DNA of 6,623 bases from an uncultured Oscillospiraceae bacterium (GTDB taxonomy: Bacteria; Bacillota; Clostridia; Oscillospirales; Oscillospiraceae), in assembly GCA_910584045.1 (NCBI GenBank), contig CAJTYO010000099.1, forward strand, positions 1 through 6,623. The letters are read 5' to 3'. Below, one piece after another: positions 1-6,138 of the stretch (position 1 is the stretch's first letter; each line of letters opens with the position of its first letter). The translations under genes were made by a program, and so were the position numbers. The notes beneath the pieces are model-generated. The model was not told the origin of the DNA, searched no databases, and saw nothing but the letters and a program-made list of their open reading frames with translations.

Positions 1-79
1 AAAATCAAGGTTTTTCAGAAAAGCAGTTCCAAAGTGGTCACTCGTTTTCGAGTCAGCCCCGTTATGACCACTTCGATAC
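1..79. repeat. 79-bp dispersed repeat, copy 1
   Basis: This copy matches 194-272 at 75 of 79 positions by direct reading; the differences are at 56, 57, 59 and 74. Homology may run off the left window edge. It carries an outer inverted repeat (AAGTGGTCA at 32-40 against TGACCACTT at 65-73). Nested in it is a small stem, ACTCG-TTTT-CGAGT at 40-53. The nested dyad suggests a structured non-coding repeat rather than coding sequence. The two copies lie in different reading frames, which argues against a duplicated protein domain. Its family is not recognised with certainty. Confidence 0.75.
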
Positions 80-141
80 CGCTGCGTGTATTTTTCGCAA
101 CATCAGCCCTCAAAAAACACCTCGGAAAAAGGAGAGAACTG

Positions 142-348
142 ATGGAGAGAACTACAAAATTTTTTCTTCTTGATGATACCTCCAAAGCCTTGAAAAATCA
201 AGGTTTTTCAGAAAAGCAGTTCCAAAGTGGTCACTCGTTTTCGAGTCAAGCTCGTTATGACCACTTTGATACACCTCCGCGGGAAATTTATTCAGCTTTC
301 AGCTGCACACTGTATTTCCAACGCTTTGCCTGCTCACTGTGGGAATAG
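142..348 (+). CDS. doubtful small ORF overlapping repeat copy 2 (68 aa)
   Basis: An ATG at 142 sits 7 nt behind GGAG (131-134, within AAAAAGGAG), which is a usable ribosome site, and the frame stays open for 68 codons to TAG at 346-348. The start region shows a 10-nt direct repeat, GGAGAGAACT, at 131-140 and 144-153. Codons from about residue 18 to 43 are simply the 79-bp repeat read in one frame. The same repeat 193 bp upstream is in a different frame, so the protein sequence does not look selected. No domain, signal peptide or membrane segment is recognised. It is most likely a chance ORF over a repeat, of the kind often annotated as a hypothetical protein. Confidence 0.2.
   Translation: MERTTKFFLLDDTSKALKNQGFSEKQFQSGHSFSSQARYDHFDTPPREIYSAFSCTLYFQRFACSLWE
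194..272. repeat. 79-bp dispersed repeat, copy 2
   Basis: This is the second copy, offset by 193 bp from the first. Here the outer dyad is a perfect 10 bp (AAAGTGGTCA at 224-233 and TGACCACTTT at 258-267). The ACTCG-TTTT-CGAGT inner stem is conserved, with a further short unpaired stretch. The four differences from copy 1 lie to the right of the inner stem; one of them (copy 1 position 74) restores an outer-stem base pair here. This mildly favours the structure mattering. Confidence 0.75.
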
Positions 349-585
349 ACGTCGCGTAGAAAAGCATAGATAACTTCAAAAGTCCAGTGTTTTCAAGACT
401 TCCCGCCGAACTTCGGCCGACTGACCCGCACGATCCCAAGTCAGCTCCTGGCATAACTGCTTTAATCCCCTTATAACTGTATTCCTATGCTTTGCCCCAG
501 GCCCGGTCTAGTATCTTATCAAGTCAGCCACGGCAATCGAACGAGTGAATAACGCTCACGTTAGCGCAATCTACGGTTACTCGTG
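349..585. other. gene-free stretch upstream of the IS630 remnant
   Basis: No convincing coding frame was found on either strand; all frames are broken by stops. By position it could hold the eroded N-terminal part and end of the IS630-type element, but I could not trace helix-turn-helix residues. A segment at about 378-406, ending in AAGACTTCCCGC (395-406), is similar to one ending at 986 on the other side of the transposase remnant. A short inverted repeat CGCT-CACGTT-AGCG is present near 553-566. Confidence 0.4.
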
Positions 586-910
586 GAGACTCACATAATA
601 GCCATTATCTGATCAAAGTGTGGGAGGGCCGAGAGCGGTAGGGGTGACAGTGGATGAACTGGTATGTCTTGGTATAGTGGACAGCATTTCAGACACGACA
701 GTAATGGAAACTCTGAAAAAACGAACTTAAGCCTTTGTCAAAAGAAGGAATGGTGTATCCCAAACCAAGAGGCAGAGCTTGTAGTGCGGCTGAAAGACGT
801 TCTGAATGTACATCATGATCCTCTGCACCCACCAGAATATTTCGTTAAAACCCGGAAGCTCCAAACGGGAGCACTATGAATATCGCCGCTCCAGTGCGGC
901 CAACCTGCTC
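586..910 (+). pseudogene. IS630-family transposase remnant (frameshifted, deleted)
   Basis: Short blocks of an IS630-family DDE transposase appear in the correct order, but in alternating frames. ETHIIAII (586-609) corresponds to the family block before the PPEGR-RWT motif. DELVCLGIVDSIS and the following TLKK (653-721) match the LADELV-LGIV-SIS-ETV--LKKNELKPW block. KKEWCIP (742-762), followed by DVLNVHHDPLHP, matches the K-WCIP--NAEFV--MEDVLDVY block. KPGSSKREHYEYRRSSAANLL (848-910) matches the DYEY-RNGT-N-F block. Frames run 1, 2, 1, 2, with stops at 610-612 and 728-730. The part between DPLHP and KPG is too short, so the segment holding the first catalytic Asp of the family is deleted. 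The C-terminal DNLNTH and later blocks were not found. It cannot make an active transposase and is a relic of an old insertion. The family call rests on recalled motifs, not on a search. Confidence 0.75.
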
Positions 911-931
911 GCTAGGAAACCCGCAAGCAGG
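904..931. other. hairpin within the IS630 remnant
   Basis: CCTGCTCGC at 904-912 can pair with GCAAGCAGG at 923-931, with one non-Watson-Crick position and a 10-nt loop. It lies at the 3' edge of the recognisable transposase sequence, with no T tract next to it. It may be fortuitous. Confidence 0.3.
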
Positions 932-1329
932 TGTTGTTAAAAACCACAGACAACATCAAAGTTCTCGTGTCATAAAGACTTCCCGCGAAGCTCTCTTCAA
1001 AACCACAACTACAATCATTATACCACCTTTGTTTTGCTTATGCAACCCTTTATTTGCAACCCCTATTATGTTGGAAAAGCCATGGGTATCACGTCACAGA
1101 CTATAAACACCCATTCGACAGCTACAATGGACAGGCTATCCTATAGAGCATCCCCTGCCGCTATTTCAACCGGCAGGGTTGTTATAGAAAAGTTTTTTTC
1201 ATCAGCAATCTCACGTTGTGAAATATCAGAACAACGGATAGCTGACTCACGAAATTCTGATTGAGCTGGTAGACCATACATTAACCCTTGCAGAACGATG
1301 CAACTGCTCTCCAAAATGAAGCCGATAAA
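911..1329. other. gene-free stretch between the IS remnant and the lysA terminator
   Basis: AT-rich and without a credible gene. It contains the minus-strand promoter at 1017-1045. It also contains a perfect 8-bp hairpin, CCCTGCCG (1153-1160) against CGGCAGGG (1171-1178), with a 10-nt loop and no adjoining T tract. A minus-strand open frame from 1365 to 1141 is continuous with lysA after its stop, but its ATG lies inside the lysA terminator with no usable ribosome site. A plus-strand frame ending at the TAG at 1141-1143 region is also open for some 40 codons but resembles nothing I know. Confidence 0.4.
1017..1045 (-). promoter_or_regulatory. sigma-A-type promoter facing the IS630 remnant
   Basis: Read on the minus strand, TTGCAT (1040-1045) is followed by a 17-nt spacer and then a perfect TATAAT (1017-1022). 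Transcription would begin near 1010 and run leftwards, antisense to the transposase relic and towards the 79-bp repeats. No intact minus-strand gene is seen downstream within the window. It is either an orphan promoter left by rearrangement or the start of an unrecognised RNA. Confidence 0.5.
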
Positions 1330-1375
1330 AAATAAAGGGACGGCTATAGAGTAATCCCTATCCATCCCTTTATTT
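1330..1375 (-). terminator. intrinsic terminator of lysA
   Basis: On the minus strand an 11-bp perfect stem is formed by AAATAAAGGGA (1365-1375) and TCCCTTTATTT (1330-1340). After one mismatch, two further G-C pairs follow inside. The 3' arm continues into TTTATC, giving a T-rich TTTATTTTTTATC tail. It begins three bases after the lysA stop codon (1378-1380). The T-rich side favours termination of the leftward transcript. The plus-strand side (TTTATTTATTC) could give weaker bidirectional activity. Confidence 0.75.
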
Positions 1376-1377
1376 AT

Positions 1378-2634
1378 TCACCAGACTGCAGTAGCAAAGT
1401 AGTCCTCCGGTTTTTCTGCCCGGCGGATCATGCGCACGGTTCCGTCAGGCTGGAGCAGCAGCTCGGCGGAGCGCAGCTTACCGTTGTAGTTGTAGCCCAT
1501 GGCGTGGCCGTGGGCTCCTGTGTCGTGGATCACCAACAGGTCTCCTCGCTCGATTGCCGGCAGCATCCGGTCCACGGCGAATTTGTCGCAGTTCTCGCAC
1601 AGGGATCCAGTCACGTCATACAAGTGGTCGTGTGGCGCATCCTCCTTCCCGGACACGGTGATGTGGTGGTAAGACCCGTAGACGGCGGGGCGCATCAGGT
1701 CGGCGGCGCAGGCGTCTACGCCTGCATATTCTTTGTAAATATGCTTAAAGTGGAGCACTTTGGTTACCAGGCAGCCGTAAGGCGCCAACATGAACCGGCC
1801 AAGCTCGCTGCACAGCTGCACGTCCCCCATCCCGGCGGGGACAAGGATCTCCTCGTATTTTCGCCGCACCCCCTGACCGATGAGGTGGATGTCATTGGTA
1901 TCCTCCTCGGGCCGGTAGGGTACGCCTATGCCGCCGGAGAGGTTGATATACCGGATGTCGCACCCTGTCTCCTCCCGCAGTTCCACTGCCAGACGGAAGA
2001 GTATGGCAGCCAGTTCGGGATAGTAGTCGTTGGAGATGGTGTTGGAGGCCAGAAAGGCGTGGATGCCGAAGGTACGCGCCCCCAACCCCTTCAGCTTTCG
2101 AAAGGCCTCGGCAATCTGAGGGCGGGTCATGCCGTATTTAGCCTCGCCGGGGCTGTCCATGACCTGCAGCCCGTCCTTGCCCTCTCCCAGGGTGAACACA
2201 CCACCGGGATTGTAGCGGCAGAAGACGGTTTCCGGAATGTGTCCGATGGCCTGCTCCAGAAATTCCACGTGGGTCAGATCGTCCAGGTTGATGACAGCCC
2301 CCAGTTTGTCCGCCAACTGATACTCCTCCGCCAGGGTGTTGTTGGAGGAGAACATGATCTCCTGGCCTTTAAAGCCACACCGCTCTGCCAGCATCAGTTC
2401 CACCAGACTGGAGCAATCCGCACCGCAGCCCTCCTCCCGCAGGATTTTCAAGATGGATGGATTGGGAGTGGCCTTCACGGCAAAGTACTCCTTGAAACCG
2501 GGGTTCCAGGCGAAAGCGGCGTTGACCCGCCGGGCATTTTCCCGAATGCCTGTTTCGTCGTAAAGATGGAAGGGGGTGGGGTGTTCTTTCACGATCTCAT
2601 CCAGCTGAGATCTGGTGACAAATGGGTTCTTCAT
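1378..2634 (-). CDS. lysA: diaminopimelate decarboxylase
   Basis: LysA is a PLP enzyme that decarboxylates meso-diaminopimelate to L-lysine, the last step of lysine synthesis, in the cytosol; its substrate is also a peptidoglycan precursor. The 418-aa product has the fold-type III layout. The Schiff-base lysine is K54 in YFAVKATPNP, and GIHAF (190-194) lies on the alanine-racemase-like barrel. The glycine loop is NLSGGIGVPY (231-240), and SELGR (276-280) replaces the more common EPGR. CENCD (346-350) provides the active-site Cys and Glu from the partner subunit, and MGYNYNGKLRSAE (379-391) replaces the usual NYN-RPR motif. These variants are, from memory, usual in the clostridial LysA subgroup, so they do not suggest decay. 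The ATG at 2634 has GAGG 8 nt upstream (2643-2646). Length and C-terminus fit the family. The other possibility, a related carboxynorspermidine or ornithine-type decarboxylase, is less likely. The gene follows asnS after 225 nt and ends in a terminator. Confidence 0.93.
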   Translation of the reverse strand: MKNPFVTRSQLDEIVKEHPTPFHLYDETGIRENARRVNAAFAWNPGFKEYFAVKATPNPSILKILREEGCGADCSSLVELMLAERCGFKGQEIMFSSNNTLAEEYQLADKLGAVINLDDLTHVEFLEQAIGHIPETVFCRYNPGGVFTLGEGKDGLQVMDSPGEAKYGMTRPQIAEAFRKLKGLGARTFGIHAFLASNTISNDYYPELAAILFRLAVELREETGCDIRYINLSGGIGVPYRPEEDTNDIHLIGQGVRRKYEEILVPAGMGDVQLCSELGRFMLAPYGCLVTKVLHFKHIYKEYAGVDACAADLMRPAVYGSYHHITVSGKEDAPHDHLYDVTGSLCENCDKFAVDRMLPAIERGDLLVIHDTGAHGHAMGYNYNGKLRSAELLLQPDGTVRMIRRAEKPEDYFATAVW

Positions 2635-2859
2635 TGATGTTACCTCGTTTCCAGGGATTGCGGAATTTATCGGAAATTGGTGCGCTTCTCCTGCCGTCCT
2701 CCGCCTGGAGTTTACTTATTCGTAAGACGTCCCTGCTCCGCCAAAGACAGGCAGCCGGTAAAGTACTTTTCACACTGCCAGATTTACCAATACGTCTCGA
2801 TAAACCTGCTGTAGCGGTCAAGCTCGGAGCAGGGCATATAAATATTCGCTTGCCATAGC
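2635..2859 (-). other. asnS-lysA intergenic region with potential RNA structure
   Basis: This 225-nt gap lies between two co-oriented genes. It holds a perfect long-range inverted repeat, CCCTGCTCCG (2731-2740) against CGGAGCAGGG (2825-2834), 84 nt apart. A shorter ACCTGCT/AGCAGG pair lies close to the distal arm and could compete with it, and there is a GGTAAA/TTTACC pair. I found no terminator behind asnS, no near-consensus promoter for lysA, and no lysine-riboswitch or T-box signature. Overlapping ORFs on both strands show no recognised features. A structured 5' leader controlling lysA is possible but unproven. Confidence 0.35.
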
Positions 2860-4254
2860 TTAGAAGTCCGCCGTACCAACCGTGCGGGGATGGGGCAGTA
2901 CGTCACGGATGTTGCTGATGCCCGTGAGGTACATCACCATCCGCTCAAAGCCCAGACCAAACCCGGCATGGCGGCAAGAGCCGTAGCGCCGCAGGTCGCA
3001 GTACCACCAGTAGTCCTCCGGTCTCATGCCCAGCTCCTTGATCCGCGCCTCCAGGATGTCAATGCGCTCCTCACGCTGGCTGCCTCCAATGATCTCACCG
3101 ATGCCGGGCACCAGGCAGTCCGCTGCCGCCACAGTCCTGCCGTCGTCGTTGAGACGCATATAGAAAGCCTTGATTTCCTTGGGATAGTCGGTGACAAACA
3201 CAGGGCGCTTGAACACCTGCTCGGTGAGATAGCGCTCGTGCTCTGTCTGGAGGTCGCAGCCCCAGTCCACCTTATAGTCGAATTTGTCGTTATTCTTCCT
3301 GAGAATCTCCACCGCCTCGGTGTAGCTCACTCGACCGAAATCAGAGGAAGCAACGTGCTCCAGACGTTCAATGAGCCCCTTGTCCACGAAGCTGTTGAAG
3401 AAAGCCATCTCCTGGGGGCACTTCTCCATGACCGTGCGGATGATGTGTTTGATCATGGCCTCCGCCACATTCATATCCCCCTGCAGGTCGCAAAAAGCCA
3501 TCTCCGGCTCGATCATCCAGAACTCGGCGGCGTGGCGCTGGGTGTTGGAGTTCTCCGCCCGGAAGGTGGGGCCGAATGTGTAGATGTCGCCGAAGGCCAT
3601 AGCGAAGTTCTCGCCGTTGAGCTGACCGGAGACGGTTAGGTTGGCCCGCTTGCCGAAGAAATCCTGGCTGTAATCAACTGCGCCATCCTGGGTCCTCGGC
3701 GGATTGCTCATATCCAGAGTGGTCACCTGAAACATCTCCCCCGCGCCCTCACAGTCGCTGGCGGTGATGATGGGGGTATGGACATAGACAAAGCCGCGCT
3801 CCTGAAAGAAGCAGTGAATGGCGTGAGCCGCCACACTGCGCACTCGGAAAGCGGCGGAGAACAGATTTGTCCTGGGCCGCAGATGGGCAATCGTCCGCAG
3901 ATACTCTACGCTGTGGCGCTTCTTTTGAAGCGGATAGTCCGGGGAAGACACGCCCTCCACCTCAATTTTCTCCGCCTTAATCTCCAGGGGCTGCTTGGCC
4001 TCAGGAGTGAGGACCAGCCTGCCGGTGACGATGAGGGCCGCACCTACGTTTTGAGAGGCGACGTCCTTGTAGTTGTCCAGGGTATTGGCGTCCATGACCA
4101 CCTGCAAATTCCGGAAGCAGGAGCCGTCGTTGAGCTCCACAAAGCCGAAGGTCTTCATGTCACGGATCGTGCGGGCCCAGCCGCACACGGTGACGGTCTG
4201 GCCGTCCAGCCGATCGCCGTCGGCGTAGACCGCCGCGATTTTTACTCTGTCCAT
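2860..4254 (-). CDS. asnS: asparagine--tRNA ligase
   Basis: AsnRS charges tRNA(Asn) with asparagine in the cytosol, using ATP. The 464-aa product is a full-length class IIb synthetase, close to the usual 460-470. An N-terminal OB-fold anticodon-binding domain (about residues 18-100, VTVCGWARTIRDMKTFGFVE) leads to the catalytic domain. Motif 1 surrounds GFVYVHTPIITASDCEGAGE (154-173). Motif 2 is FRAENSNTQRH (231-241), with the class IIb Arg-Glu pair. Motif 3 is GFGLGFERM (431-439), followed by TGISNIRDVLPHPRT. The SDCEGAGE and RAENSNT forms fit asparaginyl rather than aspartyl enzymes. The ATG at 4254 is set by AGGTGA six bases upstream and by a strong promoter at 4307-4335. The short leader, about 45 nt, leaves no room for a T-box. 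No lesions are seen. Confidence 0.96.
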   Translation of the reverse strand: MDRVKIAAVYADGDRLDGQTVTVCGWARTIRDMKTFGFVELNDGSCFRNLQVVMDANTLDNYKDVASQNVGAALIVTGRLVLTPEAKQPLEIKAEKIEVEGVSSPDYPLQKKRHSVEYLRTIAHLRPRTNLFSAAFRVRSVAAHAIHCFFQERGFVYVHTPIITASDCEGAGEMFQVTTLDMSNPPRTQDGAVDYSQDFFGKRANLTVSGQLNGENFAMAFGDIYTFGPTFRAENSNTQRHAAEFWMIEPEMAFCDLQGDMNVAEAMIKHIIRTVMEKCPQEMAFFNSFVDKGLIERLEHVASSDFGRVSYTEAVEILRKNNDKFDYKVDWGCDLQTEHERYLTEQVFKRPVFVTDYPKEIKAFYMRLNDDGRTVAAADCLVPGIGEIIGGSQREERIDILEARIKELGMRPEDYWWYCDLRRYGSCRHAGFGLGFERMVMYLTGISNIRDVLPHPRTVGTADF

Positions 4255-4306
4255 GTTTGTTCACCTGCATTTCATAAGAATTGGTACAAAAAACCAGATT
4301 AGAAGT

Positions 4307-4335
4307 ATTATACCGCCTGCACGCCTTTTTTACAA
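4307..4335 (-). promoter_or_regulatory. sigma-A promoter of asnS
   Basis: On the minus strand TTGTAA (4330-4335), a 17-nt spacer and a perfect TATAAT (4307-4312) precede asnS. A start near 4300 would give a leader of roughly 45 nt. Its -35 box overlaps the -35 box of an opposing plus-strand promoter (4329-4334), so the two may compete for polymerase. Confidence 0.8.
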
Positions 4336-4356
4336 GGGCTTTTCTTCTGTTATACT
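4329..4356 (+). promoter_or_regulatory. plus-strand promoter divergent from asnS
   Basis: TTTACA (4329-4334), a 16-nt spacer and TATACT (4351-4356) match 5 of 6 positions in each sigma-A box. It faces away from asnS and towards the 3' end of glpK. It overlaps the asnS -35 element almost exactly. A start near 4363 would lie about 22 nt before an AGGAGG and a 9-codon ORF. Confidence 0.45.
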
Positions 4357-4395
4357 CCAATTTCCCCGGTCAATTTGCCCAAAAAGGAGGGGAAT

Positions 4396-4425
4396 ATGAT
4401 CCGCATATCCCGACAAACCACCTGA
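4396..4425 (+). CDS. candidate 9-codon mini-ORF (MIRISRQTT)
   Basis: An ATG at 4396 lies 5 nt behind a perfect AGGAGG (4385-4390, inside AAAAAGGAGGGG) and is followed by nine codons and TGA at 4423-4425. It is downstream of the promoter at 4329-4356. The peptide has two Arg and two terminal Thr and matches nothing I know. Its RNA would converge on glpK, whose stop is at 4512, so it could be a leader peptide of a small or antisense RNA. It could equally be chance. No downstream plus-strand gene follows that a leader would control. Confidence 0.25.
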   Translation: MIRISRQTT

Positions 4426-4511
4426 GAAAAAACGATAAGGCGATTTTTGTCTGCCGTTTGGCGGATACGGGCTTTCTCTGCTTCGCGCGGCGGGTTTCGA
4501 CAGATAATTGG

Positions 4512-6005
4512 CTATTCCCGCACCCAATCGAAGGCGCGCTCTACAGCCCGCTGCCAGCCGCGCAGCTTCTCATCCCGCTCTGCGGCGGGAATAGATGGCA
4601 GGAAGGTGCGCTCTATGGCCCAGTTGCGCTCCACATCCTCCTGGCCCGACCAGAAGCCCACGGCCAGTCCCGCCAGATAGGCGGCGCCCAGGGCCGTGGT
4701 CTCCACACAAACAGGGCGGTGAACCTCCGCTTGCAGAATGTCCGCTTGGAGCTGCATCAGGAGATTGTTGGCACTGGCGCCGCCGTCCACCTTCAGGGAG
4801 TGGAGGGCGATGCCGGAATCAGTGCGCATGGCGTCCAGCACATCGCTGACCTGATAGGCGATGGATTCCAGCGTGGCGCGGATGATGTGGTTCTTGTTCA
4901 CCCCCCGGGTCAGTCCTACGATGGCTCCCCTGGCGTATTGATCCCAGTGGGGCGCGCCCAGGCCGGTAAAAGCGGGCACTACATAGCACCCGGCAGTATC
5001 ACGGACCTTCCCGGCGTGATATTCGCTGTCTGCGGCGGTTTCGATGAGGCGCATCTCGTCCCGGAGCCACTGAATGGCCGCCCCGGCCACAAAGATCGAT
5101 CCCTCCAGCGCATACTCCACCCGGCCCCCCAAGCCCCAGGCAATGGTGGTTACCAAACCGTTTTGGGAGAAGACGGGTTTTTCGCCGGTATTCATCAGCA
5201 GGAAGCAACCTGTGCCGTATGTGTTTTTGGCCTGCCCCGGTTGGAAGCAGGTCTGGCCAAACAACGCCGCCTGCTGATCGCCCGCCGCCCCGGCGATGGG
5301 GATGGCGGCGCCGAAGAAGGAGGGGTCCGTCTCACCGTAGACGCAGCTGCTGGGCTTTACTTGGGGCAGCATACAGCGGGGAATATCCAGTATGTCCAAT
5401 ATCTCCTGGTCCCAGTCCAGCGTGTTGATGTTGAAGAGCATTGTGCGGGAGGCGTTGGTGTAGTCCGTCACATGAATTCGCCCGCCGGTGAGCCGCCAGA
5501 TCAGCCATGTCTCCACCGTCCCAAACAGAAGCTCGCCTCTCTCCGCGCGGACGCGGGAGCCTTCTATCGTGTCCAAAATCCATTTGAGCTTGGTGGCGGA
5601 AAAGTAGGCGTCGATGATAAGGCCAGTCTTTTGACGGATTTTGTCGGTCAGATTCTGCGCCTTCAGAACGTCGCAGTATTCCGAGGTCCGGCGGCACTGC
5701 CAGACAATGGCGTTGCAGACCGGCTCGCCGGTGGTCTTATCCCAAACAATGGCGGTTTCCCGCTGGTTGGTGATGCCTATAGCGGCCACGTCGGCGGCGG
5801 AAACACCGAGCTTGCCCATCGCTTCCGCCGCCACGCCAAACTGGGTGGCCCAGATCTCTCTGGCATCATGCTCTACCCAGCCGGGCTTGGGGAATATCTG
5901 AGTGAACTCCTTTTGCGCTGAGCTGCAGATTCGGCCCTGCCGGTCAAAGAGGATGCAGCGGTTGCTGGTTGTGCCTGCGTCAAAGGCCATGATGTACTTT
6001 GCCAT
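4512..6005 (-). CDS. glpK: glycerol kinase
   Basis: GlpK phosphorylates glycerol with ATP to sn-glycerol 3-phosphate, trapping glycerol taken up by facilitated diffusion and feeding glycolysis and lipid synthesis. The 497-aa product has the standard FGGY-kinase length. Visible motifs are the phosphate-1 loop DAGTTSNRC (9-17), YFSATKLKW (134-142, FGGY signature 1), and the catalytic Asp243 in AGDQQAALFG. Others are NTYGTGCFLLMN (261-272), TLESIAYQ (378-385), and signature 2 beginning VDGGASANN (407-415). The ATG at 6005 has a perfect AGGAGG at 6014-6019, 8 nt upstream. The PTS-linked His (YHFYG in enterococcal and Bacillus enzymes) is Ser229 here (PSFFG), so activation by HPr phosphorylation is not expected. 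No transporter (glpF) or dehydrogenase (glpD) is adjacent in this window. The gene is divergent from the sigK-like fragment. Confidence 0.96.
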   Translation of the reverse strand: MAKYIMAFDAGTTSNRCILFDRQGRICSSAQKEFTQIFPKPGWVEHDAREIWATQFGVAAEAMGKLGVSAADVAAIGITNQRETAIVWDKTTGEPVCNAIVWQCRRTSEYCDVLKAQNLTDKIRQKTGLIIDAYFSATKLKWILDTIEGSRVRAERGELLFGTVETWLIWRLTGGRIHVTDYTNASRTMLFNINTLDWDQEILDILDIPRCMLPQVKPSSCVYGETDPSFFGAAIPIAGAAGDQQAALFGQTCFQPGQAKNTYGTGCFLLMNTGEKPVFSQNGLVTTIAWGLGGRVEYALEGSIFVAGAAIQWLRDEMRLIETAADSEYHAGKVRDTAGCYVVPAFTGLGAPHWDQYARGAIVGLTRGVNKNHIIRATLESIAYQVSDVLDAMRTDSGIALHSLKVDGGASANNLLMQLQADILQAEVHRPVCVETTALGAAYLAGLAVGFWSGQEDVERNWAIERTFLPSIPAAERDEKLRGWQRAVERAFDWVRE

Positions 6006-6046
6006 GGATGTCTCCTCCTACATTTTCTCGTCTGGGACGGCTATCT

Positions 6047-6074
6047 ATTATTTACCATAACACGAACTGTCCAA
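6047..6074 (-). promoter_or_regulatory. probable glpK promoter
   Basis: On the minus strand TTGGAC (6069-6074), a 16-nt spacer and AATAAT (6047-6052, 5 of 6 to TATAAT) lie upstream of glpK, giving a leader of about 35 nt. The -35 box is weak (3 of 6), as would suit an activated or sporulation- or nutrient-controlled gene. No clear catabolite-response element was seen. Confidence 0.45.
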
Positions 6075-6098
6075 AAATGGAAGAGGGAATGGGACAGT
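6066..6098. promoter_or_regulatory. inverted repeat between glpK and the sigK fragment
   Basis: ACTGTCC (6066-6072) is the exact reverse complement of GGACAGT (6092-6098), with a 19-nt spacer. The left half overlaps the -35 box proposed for glpK. The right half lies just upstream of the -10 proposed for the sigK fragment. The placement would suit a shared operator, but a 7-bp dyad can arise by chance. Confidence 0.25.
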
Positions 6099-6108
6099 CC
6101 CCCGCTTG

Positions 6109-6117
6109 CATACTGTA
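6109..6117 (+). promoter_or_regulatory. possible mother-cell (sigma-E/sigma-K) -10 box for the sigK fragment
   Basis: CATACTGTA fits the CATA-NNN-TA -10 pattern recognised by the mother-cell sporulation factors, the expected regulators of sigK. No clean -35 partner is visible at the right distance: an AC dinucleotide upstream is a few bases too close for sigma-K. The start would fall around 6122, immediately before the Shine-Dalgarno. Confidence 0.35.
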
Positions 6118-6138
6118 GAAAAAAAGGAGGAGTGTACT

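Noticed and set aside
1141..1365. 74-codon minus-strand ORF as a gene
   Set aside because: Its ATG lies inside the lysA terminator stem and the only purine run (AAAGGG) touches the start codon, so no workable ribosome site exists.
1504..2637. 377-codon plus-strand open frame
   Set aside because: It is the antisense shadow of lysA, whose residues and ribosome site are unmistakable; its own translation shows no family features.
2597..2858. Small ORFs on both strands in the asnS-lysA gap
   Set aside because: They overlap each other and the start of lysA, have composition like random sequence, and show no known motif.
2890..3639. 249-codon plus-strand open frame
   Set aside because: Antisense shadow of asnS, with no recognisable domain or convincing start site.
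4255..4300. T-box leader for asnS
   Set aside because: The mapped promoter leaves only about 45 nt of leader and no T-box sequence (TGGNACCGCG) is present.
4281..5921. 546-codon plus-strand open frame
   Set aside because: Lies antisense to glpK and the asnS promoter region. It is long only because of the GC-rich codon pattern of glpK.
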